Part shown: positions 8,516 through 16,370 of the stretch, piece after piece
Layout: each line of letters starts with the position of its first letter
Position numbering within the stretch: position 1 is the first letter of the stretch
Assembly: GCA_038748775.1 (NCBI GenBank)
Contig: JBCDIT010000003.1
Span: 248,001 to 312,000, forward strand
Direction: 5' to 3'
Length of the DNA: 64,000 nt
Source of the DNA: DAIQNV01 sp038748775
Lineage (GTDB): Bacteria > Planctomycetota > Phycisphaerae > Phycisphaerales > UBA1924
Position numbers and translations under genes: made by a program
The notes under the pieces: generated by a model
Seen by the model: the letters and a program-made list of their open reading frames with translations, nothing else
What the model was told of the DNA's origin: nothing
The model's database searches: none

Positions 8516-9343
8516 TCAGCCCCCCGCCCCTTCGGGCGCGTCGAGCCAACCGAGGCGCGTCGGTGGCACGATTCCCTCGCCCGCGGCTTCGTCGATAAAG
8601 CGCTGCGCCGCGGTCCTCACGCTCGGGGTGACCTCGAAGCGGAGGCACTCACCGAAGTACGCGCGGGCGAGATCGTCGGGCCAACGGAGCTCGGACGCTC
8701 GACGGGCAACGATCCAATCGAGCCGCGCCGCGTTCCGCCGGCGTTGCCTATCGAGGACCGTCGCCGCCGCCGCGATGCGAGGGTCCGCCCGATCAGCATC
8801 GCGGCACGCCCACACGGCGTACGCGAAGGGCAGCCCGGTCCAGTCCTTCCACGCCTCGCCCAGATCGAGCTGATAGGGGTACCGGATCGCGGGTGGCGAA
8901 TCGGTCACGACCTTGTCGCCGATCAGGAGCAGCGTCTCGGGCCAGCCGTCGCTGTCGTGGACATCGGAAACCGGGACGCGTTCTCGCGCATCGAACGCGA
9001 CCGTCGTCGGTCGAACACCGAAGCGCTGCGCCAGAATCACGCGTGCGAGAGCGACCGACGTGTGACTGTCGGTGTCGGCGTGCAGCCGCGTCACGCTCTC
9101 GAAAGGCACCCGGCTGAACAGCCGCACGGTCAGGGTTTGCCCATCGCACCCGATCATGCCAGAAGGAACGAGGCAGAGCGGCACGTCGCTCGCGGCGGCA
9201 TCGATGATTGACACGAGGGCGATGTCGACACGTGGGCCAAGGAGCCCATCGGAAGACTCGGGACCGGTGAGCATATCGATGAGCCTCGACGGGACCGCGG
9301 CGTCGAGCTCAAACCCACGCACCCGCTGAAGTCCCTCGATCAA
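8516..9343 (-). CDS. mqnA: Chorismate dehydratase-like protein (futalosine menaquinone pathway)
   Basis: The sequence has RVDIALVSIIDAA, SHTSVALARVILAQRFG, LLIGDKVV, and YQLDLGEAWKDWTGLPFAYAVWA, which match MqnA, the enzyme that turns chorismate into 3-enolpyruvylbenzoate in the futalosine route to menaquinone. The first available standard start is a TTG at 9343, but that begins inside the conserved opening: the upstream frame (9341-9379) reads RVGCVRYLNTYPL, the usual MqnA N-terminus. No ATG, GTG or TTG lies between this and the in-frame stop at 9434-9436. The real start may be a rare codon such as the ATC at 9422-9424, or there is a sequence error. It is first in a unit with the HTH protein and gatB. 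Other mqn genes are not in the window. Confidence 0.8.
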   Translation of the reverse strand: MIEGLQRVRGFELDAAVPSRLIDMLTGPESSDGLLGPRVDIALVSIIDAAASDVPLCLVPSGMIGCDGQTLTVRLFSRVPFESVTRLHADTDSHTSVALARVILAQRFGVRPTTVAFDARERVPVSDVHDSDGWPETLLLIGDKVVTDSPPAIRYPYQLDLGEAWKDWTGLPFAYAVWACRDADRADPRIAAAATVLDRQRRRNAARLDWIVARRASELRWPDDLARAYFGECLRFEVTPSVRTAAQRFIDEAAGEGIVPPTRLGWLDAPEGAGG

Positions 9344-9436
9344 GGGGTATGTATTGAGGTATCGGACACAGCCGACGCGGGTTCGCGGCGTATTGTTGGG
9401 TGAAGTGGCTAATGCGAACTCGATCGTTTGGCCCTA

Positions 9437-10083
9437 CCCGGTTAAGGCGAGTCCCATTCGCTGCCCCAATCTAGGGGTCTTTCGAGAAAAATCGGCCTGC
9501 AGGTGACTGAACGGGGTGCGTCAACGGCAAGCGTCGGGTAGTCTAGGGACCAGAGACGTTGTTTCGGGGGTGGTCTTCGCGATCGCCACGAAATCGAAGC
9601 AGTGCTGGGGCTTCCGGCGGCGTGGAGAGAGAAGACACGCCCACAGCCAAGACCCGGGAAAGGGAACGGTCCTCCGACCGCGCATGCCGCGATCGGGAGC
9701 GACCGACGTTCTCGTTGGCTTCGGGTAGACCTGACGAGAATCGCTGACGACCTACCTACCCACCTGGCGTCGGGCTCCGCCACGGCCCGGCGTCATTTTC
9801 CACTCCCGGATCGCTCCCGGGTTGCTTTATCTCTCCGTCCGCTTCGCGACCACGTTCGCTCCGCTCGACTGCTCCAACCGTGCCACCAGATTGGACCGAC
9901 TGGTTCAACCAATCGTGTTTCGCGTTGCGATATTCGACGTCACTGCCGAAGAACGGCGCCAGATCTCCCTCGCTCTCCACCGCAGGCCTCGGCCTCCCGC
10001 GAATGTCGACACTGGCGATACGCACCACTCACCAAAAAGGGTTCGGCGATGACGCGAGAACGTCCGCGATTGCGGGAGCAAAT
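9437..10083. other. Long stretch without a supportable gene
   Basis: Several short open frames exist on both strands here, but none has a recognisable motif, signal peptide or convincing ribosome site. I looked for tRNA, RNase P, SRP RNA and tmRNA signatures and saw none. Together with the 5' region of the mqnA-like gene this leaves about 650 nt unexplained. Confidence 0.5.
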
Positions 10084-10506
10084 TTATCGGGCGTCGGAGT
10101 TTAAGCGAGAACGCGTCGCCCGCGCCCGCTCGATGAGTTCGGCATCAAGGACATCCGCATCGGCATAGGTCTCGGGCGCCGGCACGAGGTCGAAATGCCA
10201 ATCGACCGTGTGCTGGATGTTGACCGGCGCAATCTCAGCGAGCAGGTCGATCCCCGGATATTCCCAAAGCGGCGCGCCGGCCTCGCGCGACGTCATCAGT
10301 GGCTCGAACTCGGGGTGATCGAGCCGAACGTCGTAGACGCCGTAGTACACGAAGTCGGTCTCCGCGGGCGTGACGCCGATCTCGACATCGTTGACCCACA
10401 CCCTCGCGCCGGGTGGCTCGGACGTGATGCGGATCCGCCGGTGCAAGCACCCAGGGAACGCGAGCGAAACCACGATCAGCGAGAGCAGCGCGATTCGACG
10501 TTTCAT
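10084..10506 (-). CDS. PEGA-domain lipoprotein
   Basis: The N-terminus is a lipoprotein signal with lipobox LAFPGC (Cys20). It is followed by IRITSEPPGARVWVNDVEIGVTPAETDF, a clear PEGA domain: a short beta module with the consensus around PEGA (here PPGA). The remainder, about 80 residues, has no known motif. It should be anchored to a membrane on the periplasmic side. The start overlaps the stop of lptB by four bases, so it is expressed with LPS export ATPase; a role in envelope assembly is plausible but inferred. Confidence 0.82.
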   Translation of the reverse strand: MKRRIALLSLIVVSLAFPGCLHRRIRITSEPPGARVWVNDVEIGVTPAETDFVYYGVYDVRLDHPEFEPLMTSREAGAPLWEYPGIDLLAEIAPVNIQHTVDWHFDLVPAPETYADADVLDAELIERARATRSRLNSDAR

Positions 10507-11324
10507 CGAGACTCCGCGGGTGCTGGCTGCGGTGCCGCGGTCCCGTTGACGTTGGCCTGAGCGCCGTTGAGCGACGGGCCGGCGTGGTCGTCGAACTCGT
10601 CGCCCCTGAACAGCGAGCCGAGATAGACCCTGCGAACCAGGTCGTCATTGATCAGTTCTTTGGGCGTGCCTTGCTTAAGCACCTTGCCCGAATCGATGAT
10701 GTACGCCCGGTCGCACACCCTCAGGGTCTGCTGTACGTTGTGATCGGTAATAAGCACGGCGATGCCATCGTCTTTGAGGCGGCGGATCTCGCGTTGAAGA
10801 TCCTCGACAGCAATGGGATCCACGCCGGAAAACGGCTCGTCAAACTGAACAAGCCTTGGCTCGGTGATGAGGCTTCGGGCAATTTCCAGCTTGCGCCGTT
10901 CACCCCCCGAGCAGGTCCGAGCGAGGTCCTTCGCCTTGTGGGAAAGACCAAACTGCGCAAGCAACTCGCGGGCTTTCTGGCGACGCTCACGGCCGCTGAG
11001 ATTGGGAAGCGTCTCTAGGATCGCGAGTAGGTTCTGCTCGCACGTCATCCTCTGGAACGCGCTGGGCTCCTGCGACAGGTACCCCATACCGAGCCTTGCG
11101 TGGCGGTACATGGGAAGCCCGGTGACATCGCGACCGTCGAAGAAGACGCTGCCGCTGTCGGCTTCGATCATCCCGATGGTCATCCGGAAGCTGGTGGTCT
11201 TTCCCGCACCGTTGCGCCCCAGAAGACCCACGATCTCTCGGTGATCGACCTCGAACGAAACGCGGTCCACGACCGTTCGGCCGTTGTACGTCTTGACGAG
11301 ATTCTCGGCCCGCAGGAGCGCCAT
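10503..11324 (-). CDS. lptB: Lipopolysaccharide export ABC transporter ATP-binding protein
   Basis: From the ATG at 11324 the protein is MALLRAENLVKTYNGRTVV, with Walker A GRNGAGKTT at residues 36-44, a Q-loop region GYLSQEPSAFQRM, the ABC signature CSGGERRKLEIA, Walker B RLVQFDEPFSGVDP, and the switch His in LITDHNVQQT. The wording around LSQEPSAF and DHNVQ is specific to LptB. It powers LPS transport with LptF/LptG, one of which is at 1717. A C-terminal extension of about 35 residues after YLGSLFRGDEF is rich in Ala/Pro. A GTG start at 11378 would add 18 unconserved residues. Confidence 0.93.
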   Translation of the reverse strand: MALLRAENLVKTYNGRTVVDRVSFEVDHREIVGLLGRNGAGKTTSFRMTIGMIEADSGSVFFDGRDVTGLPMYRHARLGMGYLSQEPSAFQRMTCEQNLLAILETLPNLSGRERRQKARELLAQFGLSHKAKDLARTCSGGERRKLEIARSLITEPRLVQFDEPFSGVDPIAVEDLQREIRRLKDDGIAVLITDHNVQQTLRVCDRAYIIDSGKVLKQGTPKELINDDLVRRVYLGSLFRGDEFDDHAGPSLNGAQANVNGTAAPQPAPAESR

Positions 11325-11430
11325 CACGGGAGTGTATCGGCCTCGAGCCTCACGGCGGGCGATTGGGTGCCTCGTCACCAGGAAGTGCCTTTGTCATTCT
11401 CTAACACTTTCTTTGCCTAGTCTTGACAGA

Positions 11431-12177
11431 ATGGGTTACCACGGCTCGCTTCATCGATTCCTCGACTCTCGTCGAAAGGCCGGCCCGCTCCTCCGCCCAA
11501 TCGCAGTTGCCACCTTGGCTGCCGGAATTGGGGCCGCGACGGCGTCTGCGCTTCGTCGGCCGGACCTGATCCTGGAAGACGCGGTCCCTGAGACGTTCCA
11601 TGGTCTCGAGTGGGCCCAAGTTTGGCTCTGGATTGGGATCGCCTTCGTCACGCTCGTTGGGGCGTTGACGCAGCAAAGACGCCGTGGGGTTCTGCTTTCG
11701 CTCTGGCTCGGATCGCTCGCGACGCTGGCCGCGATCCGTGAACTCGACCTCCACGTCGTGCTCAACCCCGAGAACATCCACCTTCTCGGGCTTTCTGCCG
11801 ACCAGGCGGTTCGCTTCCGGATGGACTGGTGGCTCTCGGGCGAGACTTCGATCGCCCTCCGCGCGGCCTGGGCGGGCGTCTTCGCCGTCGCCGGTTCGCT
11901 GGTCGTGCTTCCGTTCGCGTTCGCTCGATATCCGTGGCCGCGAAGGCTGCTCCGAGGCGACCGATTCGCCTGGTGCATCGTCGGGAGCATCGGCCTTCTC
12001 GGAGCGGCGTTCGCCGGCGACGACTTGCTTCGAGGCCTCGGGTTGACGGGTCTGGCTGAGGAACTCACCGAGCTGCTGGCTCAGATCCCGTTCCTGTGCG
12101 GGGCTGCGCTTCTCGCGCTGCGAAGAGCGCGTTTGTTTTCTGTGGCGCCGACGAAACAACCGCTTGTCGCTTCGTAG
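11431..12177 (+). CDS. Integral membrane protein of unknown function
   Basis: About six hydrophobic segments are visible after a basic N-terminus. The segment LAAIRELDLHVVL followed by a large loop and a C-terminal AEELTELLAQI just before the final helix resembles a group of uncharacterised membrane proteins in which an Arg-Glu-Leu/Met-Asp motif and a Glu-Glu-Leu-X-Glu motif flank the helices. I cannot assign an activity. It is divergent from lptB, with about 100 nt between starts. Confidence 0.65.
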   Translation: MGYHGSLHRFLDSRRKAGPLLRPIAVATLAAGIGAATASALRRPDLILEDAVPETFHGLEWAQVWLWIGIAFVTLVGALTQQRRRGVLLSLWLGSLATLAAIRELDLHVVLNPENIHLLGLSADQAVRFRMDWWLSGETSIALRAAWAGVFAVAGSLVVLPFAFARYPWPRRLLRGDRFAWCIVGSIGLLGAAFAGDDLLRGLGLTGLAEELTELLAQIPFLCGAALLALRRARLFSVAPTKQPLVAS

Positions 12178-12192
12178 CCGGTCGCTCGTTGA

Positions 12193-12603
12193 TCAACCTT
12201 TGTCGGCAATCAGGCGGAGCGACATCGGGTAACGGAAGTATCGGCCCTCGTTGGACGCGATCACCGCGAGGATCATCCCGATGAGCCCCAAGGCGTACGG
12301 CACCCAGCTCAGCATCACGCCGACCCCACACGTGACGACGCTGAGGACAACAACTGCGAGCGTGTAGATCGTGAGCGTGATCTGGAAGTTGAGGGCCTCG
12401 ACCGCGTGATCGGCGACGAAGACTGAGCTTTCCCGCTTCGATCTCCACACGATGATCGGAGCGAGCACGGCAAACACCGGGACGATGAGGTGAAGCAGGA
12501 GCGACAGGTGCGTCAAGATCACCAGCGTTCGCTCCTCTGGAGCGGTCTCCGGCGCATCGACCGGGATCTCAAACGCGGACTCGGCTGAAAAATCGTCTGG
12601 CAT
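12193..12603 (-). CDS. DUF4870-like small membrane protein
   Basis: This 136-residue protein has a soluble acidic N-terminus (about 35 residues) and then the typical DUF4870 pattern: LTHLSLLL, a helix, IIVWRSKRESSVFVADHAVEALNFQ, two more helices and a short polar end. The HAVEALNFQ stretch is the best diagnostic. The family occurs widely as Tic20-like membrane proteins of unknown role. It faces the preceding membrane protein tail to tail with a gap of 15 nt. Confidence 0.85.
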   Translation of the reverse strand: MPDDFSAESAFEIPVDAPETAPEERTLVILTHLSLLLHLIVPVFAVLAPIIVWRSKRESSVFVADHAVEALNFQITLTIYTLAVVVLSVVTCGVGVMLSWVPYALGLIGMILAVIASNEGRYFRYPMSLRLIADKG

Positions 12604-12689
12604 CGGTGGACCCTCGCGTCACCGTATTGGAGAACGCGACCAGGCACTTTCACCGATCGCTCGCGGCGGGATGCTGAGAGGACACAGGC

Positions 12690-13844
12690 TCAGTGCCCGA
12701 AGAGGTTCCGCTCGGCGAACATGCCCTTCTCTTCGAAGTACTCCAGGGCCTCGGAGGTCGAGGTGAACACCTTCGTCGACGTTTCGGTGATGAACGGGCT
12801 CGGCGGCTTCGAGGGCTTCCAGACGACGTAGACCTCTTTGGCGTGCTCGAACGCGTGCTGAAGTTCACGCTCCACACCCGAGCTGAGGCCCGGGATCATC
12901 TTTCCGTCACTCCCAGGGAGTTCGGGGACATAGCTGACGATCATGTCGGCTTGGTCGATGAGCTTGAAGTCTCGCATGTAGATCTGGCCGTCGATATCGC
13001 CGGCGATATCGAGCACCTCGCGGACACGCACCCGGATCGGCTCGGCCCCCGCTTTAGACCCGCCGAACGTGTGGGGCGTGACGTCGAGGTAGGTGTCGAT
13101 GTTGCCCTCGCGAGCCGCGGCCAGGGCGCGATCGAGCAGGAGTTTCTCATCGACGTCGCCCGGGTCAAAGGTGATGAAGTGCTCAGCAAGCGCGGCCCGG
13201 AAGGCGTCGATCTCAGCCAGCACGTCGGGCATGTCGACGACGTGGCTCATCGGGAAGCTGGGGTAGACCTTCTTCATCTCTGGCCTGCATACGAGGCGGA
13301 ACATGGTCTTGGTGGTGTCGGCGTGCCGGCCCCGGCTGACGATGTAGAACTTCGACCCCTCCACCGCTTGGCTGAGCAGCTCGGTCGCGAGGATCTCCTC
13401 TTCGCGCCACACCATGCAGTCCTTGAGGGTCGCGTCGATGTCGTGCTCCGCGTGGAGCCGGTGGTGCACGACCTCGATGTTGTCCACCAGACAGATGAAC
13501 ACCTCGGGCTTGAGCTTGGCGATCTGGTCGAAATCGAAGGCGCTGAAGAGGCCGTGACGCCAGCGGAAGGTGGCGTGGGTATTCACCATCACGTGCCCGC
13601 CGGCGTCTTCGGCGTCCCTGGCCTCGGAGATGACCTCCTTGAAGGCGCTGCGCCGGAGCGAGTTGAGGCGGCTGAGCGGGAGGTTCAGGATCTGGCCGGA
13701 GGGGACGTCCGGGGCGTCGGCGTACATGATGTCTCCGACGGTGAGGATTTTGACGTTCTCGCCCTGCTGGCCGGCGAAGTCAGAAATCCTCTGGAGATAG
13801 GGCTTCTTGTCCATCCCAACTTGTCCGGTGACGATCGCGCGCAT
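12690..13844 (-). CDS. P-loop-like protein with nucleoside deoxyribosyltransferase-like C-terminal domain
   Basis: The start at 13844 is supported by AGGAGG four bases upstream. The N-terminus MRAIVTGQVGMDKKPYLQRI looks like an altered Walker A: the pattern GXXXXGK(S/T) has become GQVGMDKK, with Asp for the second Gly and Lys for Ser/Thr. The first 230 residues resemble nucleoside-monophosphate-kinase-like folds (HVMVNTHATFRW, VFICLVDNIE). The last 100 residues, with LIDQADMIVSYVP, LSSGVERELQHAFEHAKEVYVVW and SPFITETSTKVF, look like nucleoside 2-deoxyribosyltransferase-related proteins. This suggests nucleotide or nucleoside handling in the cytoplasm. Assignment is by motif recall only. Confidence 0.68.
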   Translation of the reverse strand: MRAIVTGQVGMDKKPYLQRISDFAGQQGENVKILTVGDIMYADAPDVPSGQILNLPLSRLNSLRRSAFKEVISEARDAEDAGGHVMVNTHATFRWRHGLFSAFDFDQIAKLKPEVFICLVDNIEVVHHRLHAEHDIDATLKDCMVWREEEILATELLSQAVEGSKFYIVSRGRHADTTKTMFRLVCRPEMKKVYPSFPMSHVVDMPDVLAEIDAFRAALAEHFITFDPGDVDEKLLLDRALAAAREGNIDTYLDVTPHTFGGSKAGAEPIRVRVREVLDIAGDIDGQIYMRDFKLIDQADMIVSYVPELPGSDGKMIPGLSSGVERELQHAFEHAKEVYVVWKPSKPPSPFITETSTKVFTSTSEALEYFEEKGMFAERNLFGH

Positions 13845-14184
13845 GCTGCCTCCTGCTGAGCAACGACTGTAGGCGAGGACGTCACCATTCCCCTCGAAGG
13901 CACGCGCCCCCTGACATGGGTGTCGATGGCGCCGTGGAGGAGCCGATTCCCTCGAGAACGAGTGGATACTCCAAGTAAATGAGTTGGAAGCGCACACATT
14001 TCGTCGCAATCACGTTCGGTTTTGTGTGATTCTAGATTCTTATTCTAATTTCATCTCTCTCGCACTCCATATCCTCATTGGTCGCTTGCATTCTTCTTCA
14101 GCACCTCTTATAACTTCGGACCTCTCGGAATGAGGCCCGTGTCGTTTGTTCGTACTTGCTCTTACACAGTTTTGAGGTACCTAT
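13845..14184. other. AT-richer divergent intergenic region
   Basis: About 340 nt between two divergent genes. The part from 14015 to 14120 is clearly lower in GC than the surroundings and pyrimidine-rich on the plus strand. It probably holds the promoters of the lipoprotein gene and of the P-loop-like gene, but I cannot fix -10/-35 elements. No RNA gene is evident. Confidence 0.4.
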
Positions 14185-15015
14185 ATGGACACCCTGCGTC
14201 ATGCACGCGCAATACTGAGTGCTGCGGTGATCGCCGCGCTCCCCTTCGTCAGCGGATGCTCGTTCTTCACTCCGGCACCGACGCCAGGAGAAACGTCCTT
14301 CGCGGTCTATCAAGGAACCGGCGAGACTTCCGGAGGCACGTTCGGCGACGGTCGCAAGAAGATCAACCTGCAGCGAGACCACAATCCAAGGGTTCCGGTG
14401 GAGTACGTGCGGGTTGCTATTGCACCTCCCAAGATCGGAGTCTCTGCCGACCCAGGAATCGCGGGACTCGAAACCGAGGCCCTCCTTCGCATCATCGAAG
14501 AAGTGACCGCGTCGTCATCCTCGAAGTACCAGAGGTTTGTCCGCGTCGAGGACCCCTCGGAAGCAGCGATCGTCGTCGTGCCTCGACTCGATCTCCTTCA
14601 AAGGTACGGGAACGCAGTTGCGGGGGCGAGCTCTGCGACCGGGTCGAACACAACGACAAGCGGCAGCGGAAGCCAGGCATATGACCTCACTAAGGACAAC
14701 TTCCGAGCCCGAATGACGCTTGAGTTTCGACGTTCCGATGGCGGGATCTTCCAATCGGCGACCGCCACCTCGAGCCTCATCGCTACGAGCGGCGCAAGCG
14801 AGTTTGAGACCCAAGGACAAACGTCTGAATCATCAGGCAGCGCCTCGGGGAACCGGCGGGGCACGGCACGAAGCCTCGACAGCTCCGATCTCAATACCCT
14901 TATCGCTGGCGCCACCCAGGGTGCATTCATCTCATCCCTTGACGGACTCGACTCGTTGCTTTGGGACGTCAAGCCGGATCCAACGACCGGCCGGCGGAGG
15001 ATCACCAACTGGTAA
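14185..15015 (+). CDS. Lipoprotein of unknown function
   Basis: The lipoprotein signal ends in the lipobox FVSGC (Cys25). After a Pro/Thr/Gly-rich linker comes a domain with alternating beta-type strands (VEYVRVAIAPPKIGV; AAIVVVPRLDLLQRY) and a low-complexity Ser/Thr/Gly insertion near residues 150-165. A second Ser/Gly-rich patch follows near residue 215. I do not recognise the family. Base composition is slightly less GC-rich than the neighbours. A strong terminator follows directly. Confidence 0.75.
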   Translation: MDTLRHARAILSAAVIAALPFVSGCSFFTPAPTPGETSFAVYQGTGETSGGTFGDGRKKINLQRDHNPRVPVEYVRVAIAPPKIGVSADPGIAGLETEALLRIIEEVTASSSSKYQRFVRVEDPSEAAIVVVPRLDLLQRYGNAVAGASSATGSNTTTSGSGSQAYDLTKDNFRARMTLEFRRSDGGIFQSATATSSLIATSGASEFETQGQTSESSGSASGNRRGTARSLDSSDLNTLIAGATQGAFISSLDGLDSLLWDVKPDPTTGRRRITNW

Positions 15016-15042
15016 CACCGAACAGACTCGGGTTCATTCTCG

Positions 15043-15075
15043 CGGCGAGCCATTCCAAAGGCTCGTCGTTTTTTT
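15043..15075 (+). terminator. Rho-independent terminator
   Basis: Stem CGGCGAGCC (15043-15051) and GGCTCGTCG (15060-15068), one G-U pair, loop of eight bases, followed by seven T. It ends the lipoprotein gene. Confidence 0.88.
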
Positions 15076-15257
15076 GCACGCCCAGAATCTGTCGGCGCCT
15101 TCAAACGGACCCAAGCCGGCACACCACTTCAAGTTGATGCTCATGGCACGTCATACGGCCGGGCTGAACGGCCTGCTCCGCAATCGGGACAGGTATCCGA
15201 ATTGCGCCTTCCCCGCTACCATCGGGCACCGCTGGACCACACAGGGAGCCTTTCTTC

Positions 15258-16259
15258 ATGTCGATCCTCGTCAACAAAGACACCCGCGTCATCTGTCAGG
15301 GCATCACCGGCTCCTTCGGGGCCGTGCACACCAAGGGGTGCCTCCACTACGGCACCCAAATGGTCGGGGGCGTCACCCCTGGCAAGGGTGGTACCAAGGA
15401 CGAGAACGGGCTTCCCATCTTTGACACGGTCGCCCAGGCCGTGAAAGAGACCGGGGCGGACGCGACCATGATCTTCGTCCCCCCGCCCTTCGCGGCCGAT
15501 GCCATCCTCGAGGCCGCGGACGCGGACATCCCGCTGATCTGCTGCATCACCGAGGGCGTGCCGGTCAACGACATGATCAAGGTCCGGGGCCGCCTTGACG
15601 AGATGAACCTGGCCGCGTCGGGTGCTTCGGCGTCGGGCCGCCGGCTGATCACCCTCATCGGGCCCAACTGCCCGGGCGTGATCACCCCAGGACCGAAGAC
15701 CGGCGAGGGCTCGGGCCCGGACAATGTCTACACCGATTCGGGCTGCAAGATCGGGATCATGCCCGGCTACATCCACATGCACCGGAGCGAATCGGGCTGC
15801 ACCACCGGCAAGACGGTCGGCATCGTCAGCCGCTCGGGCACCCTCACGTACGAGGCGGTCTGGCAGACCTCGAACCTGGGCATCGCCCAGTCGAGCTGCG
15901 TCGGAATCGGCGGCGACCCGGTCCGGGGCATGAACCACATCGAGGCCATCCGCCTCTTCGAGAATGACCCCGACACCGACGGGATCCTGATGATCGGCGA
16001 GATCGGCGGCACCGACGAGGAAGCCGCCGCGGCGTACATCAAGGAGAATGTCAAGAAGCCGGTTGCCGGCTTCATCGCCGGACGCACGGCGCCCCCCGGG
16101 AAGCGCATGGGCCATGCCGGCGCCATCATCTCGGGCAGCGCCGGCCACGAGACCGGCACGGCGGACAGCAAGATCAAGGCCCTTGAAGCCGCCGGCGCCG
16201 TGGTCGCCCCCACTCCGGCCGATATGGGCACGGCGATGGCCAAGGCGATGGGGCTGTAG
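15258..16259 (+). CDS. sucD: Succinate--CoA ligase (ADP-forming) subunit alpha
   Basis: The start MSILVNKDTRVICQGITGSFG and YGTQMVGGVTPGKGG are the CoA-binding opening of SucD. IGPNCPGVITPG and SRSGTLTYEAVWQ are the ligase signatures, and GHAGAII near residue 285 carries the His that is phosphorylated in the reaction. The enzyme makes ATP or GTP from succinyl-CoA in the TCA cycle, with SucC as partner. sucC is not adjacent. At 333 residues it is longer than the usual 290; extra residues are seen around 115-125 (NLAASGASASGRR) and after the active-site His. It appears complete and functional. Confidence 0.95.
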   Translation: MSILVNKDTRVICQGITGSFGAVHTKGCLHYGTQMVGGVTPGKGGTKDENGLPIFDTVAQAVKETGADATMIFVPPPFAADAILEAADADIPLICCITEGVPVNDMIKVRGRLDEMNLAASGASASGRRLITLIGPNCPGVITPGPKTGEGSGPDNVYTDSGCKIGIMPGYIHMHRSESGCTTGKTVGIVSRSGTLTYEAVWQTSNLGIAQSSCVGIGGDPVRGMNHIEAIRLFENDPDTDGILMIGEIGGTDEEAAAAYIKENVKKPVAGFIAGRTAPPGKRMGHAGAIISGSAGHETGTADSKIKALEAAGAVVAPTPADMGTAMAKAMGL

Positions 16260-16295
16260 AGAGCTTCTCGAACGCTCCGTCTTGAGCGCTCCGTA

Positions 16296-16310
16296 CGGCC
16301 CTGCGGGCCG
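16296..16310 (+). terminator. Possible hairpin terminator between convergent genes
   Basis: CGGCCC (16296-16301), loop TGC, GGGCCG (16305-16310), 37 nt after sucD. There is no clean T run, so this could be a Rho-dependent or bidirectional stem only. Confidence 0.4.
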
Positions 16311-16370
16311 ACGCTCGGTCTTGTTTGCCGCACCGGATCGATCTCTGGCGGGCTGGAATTGATCCTCGTT

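Noticed and set aside
9442..9783. Minus-strand open frame of 113 codons in the gap upstream of mqnA
   Set aside because: No ribosome site, no motif and unusual composition; I could not support it as a gene.
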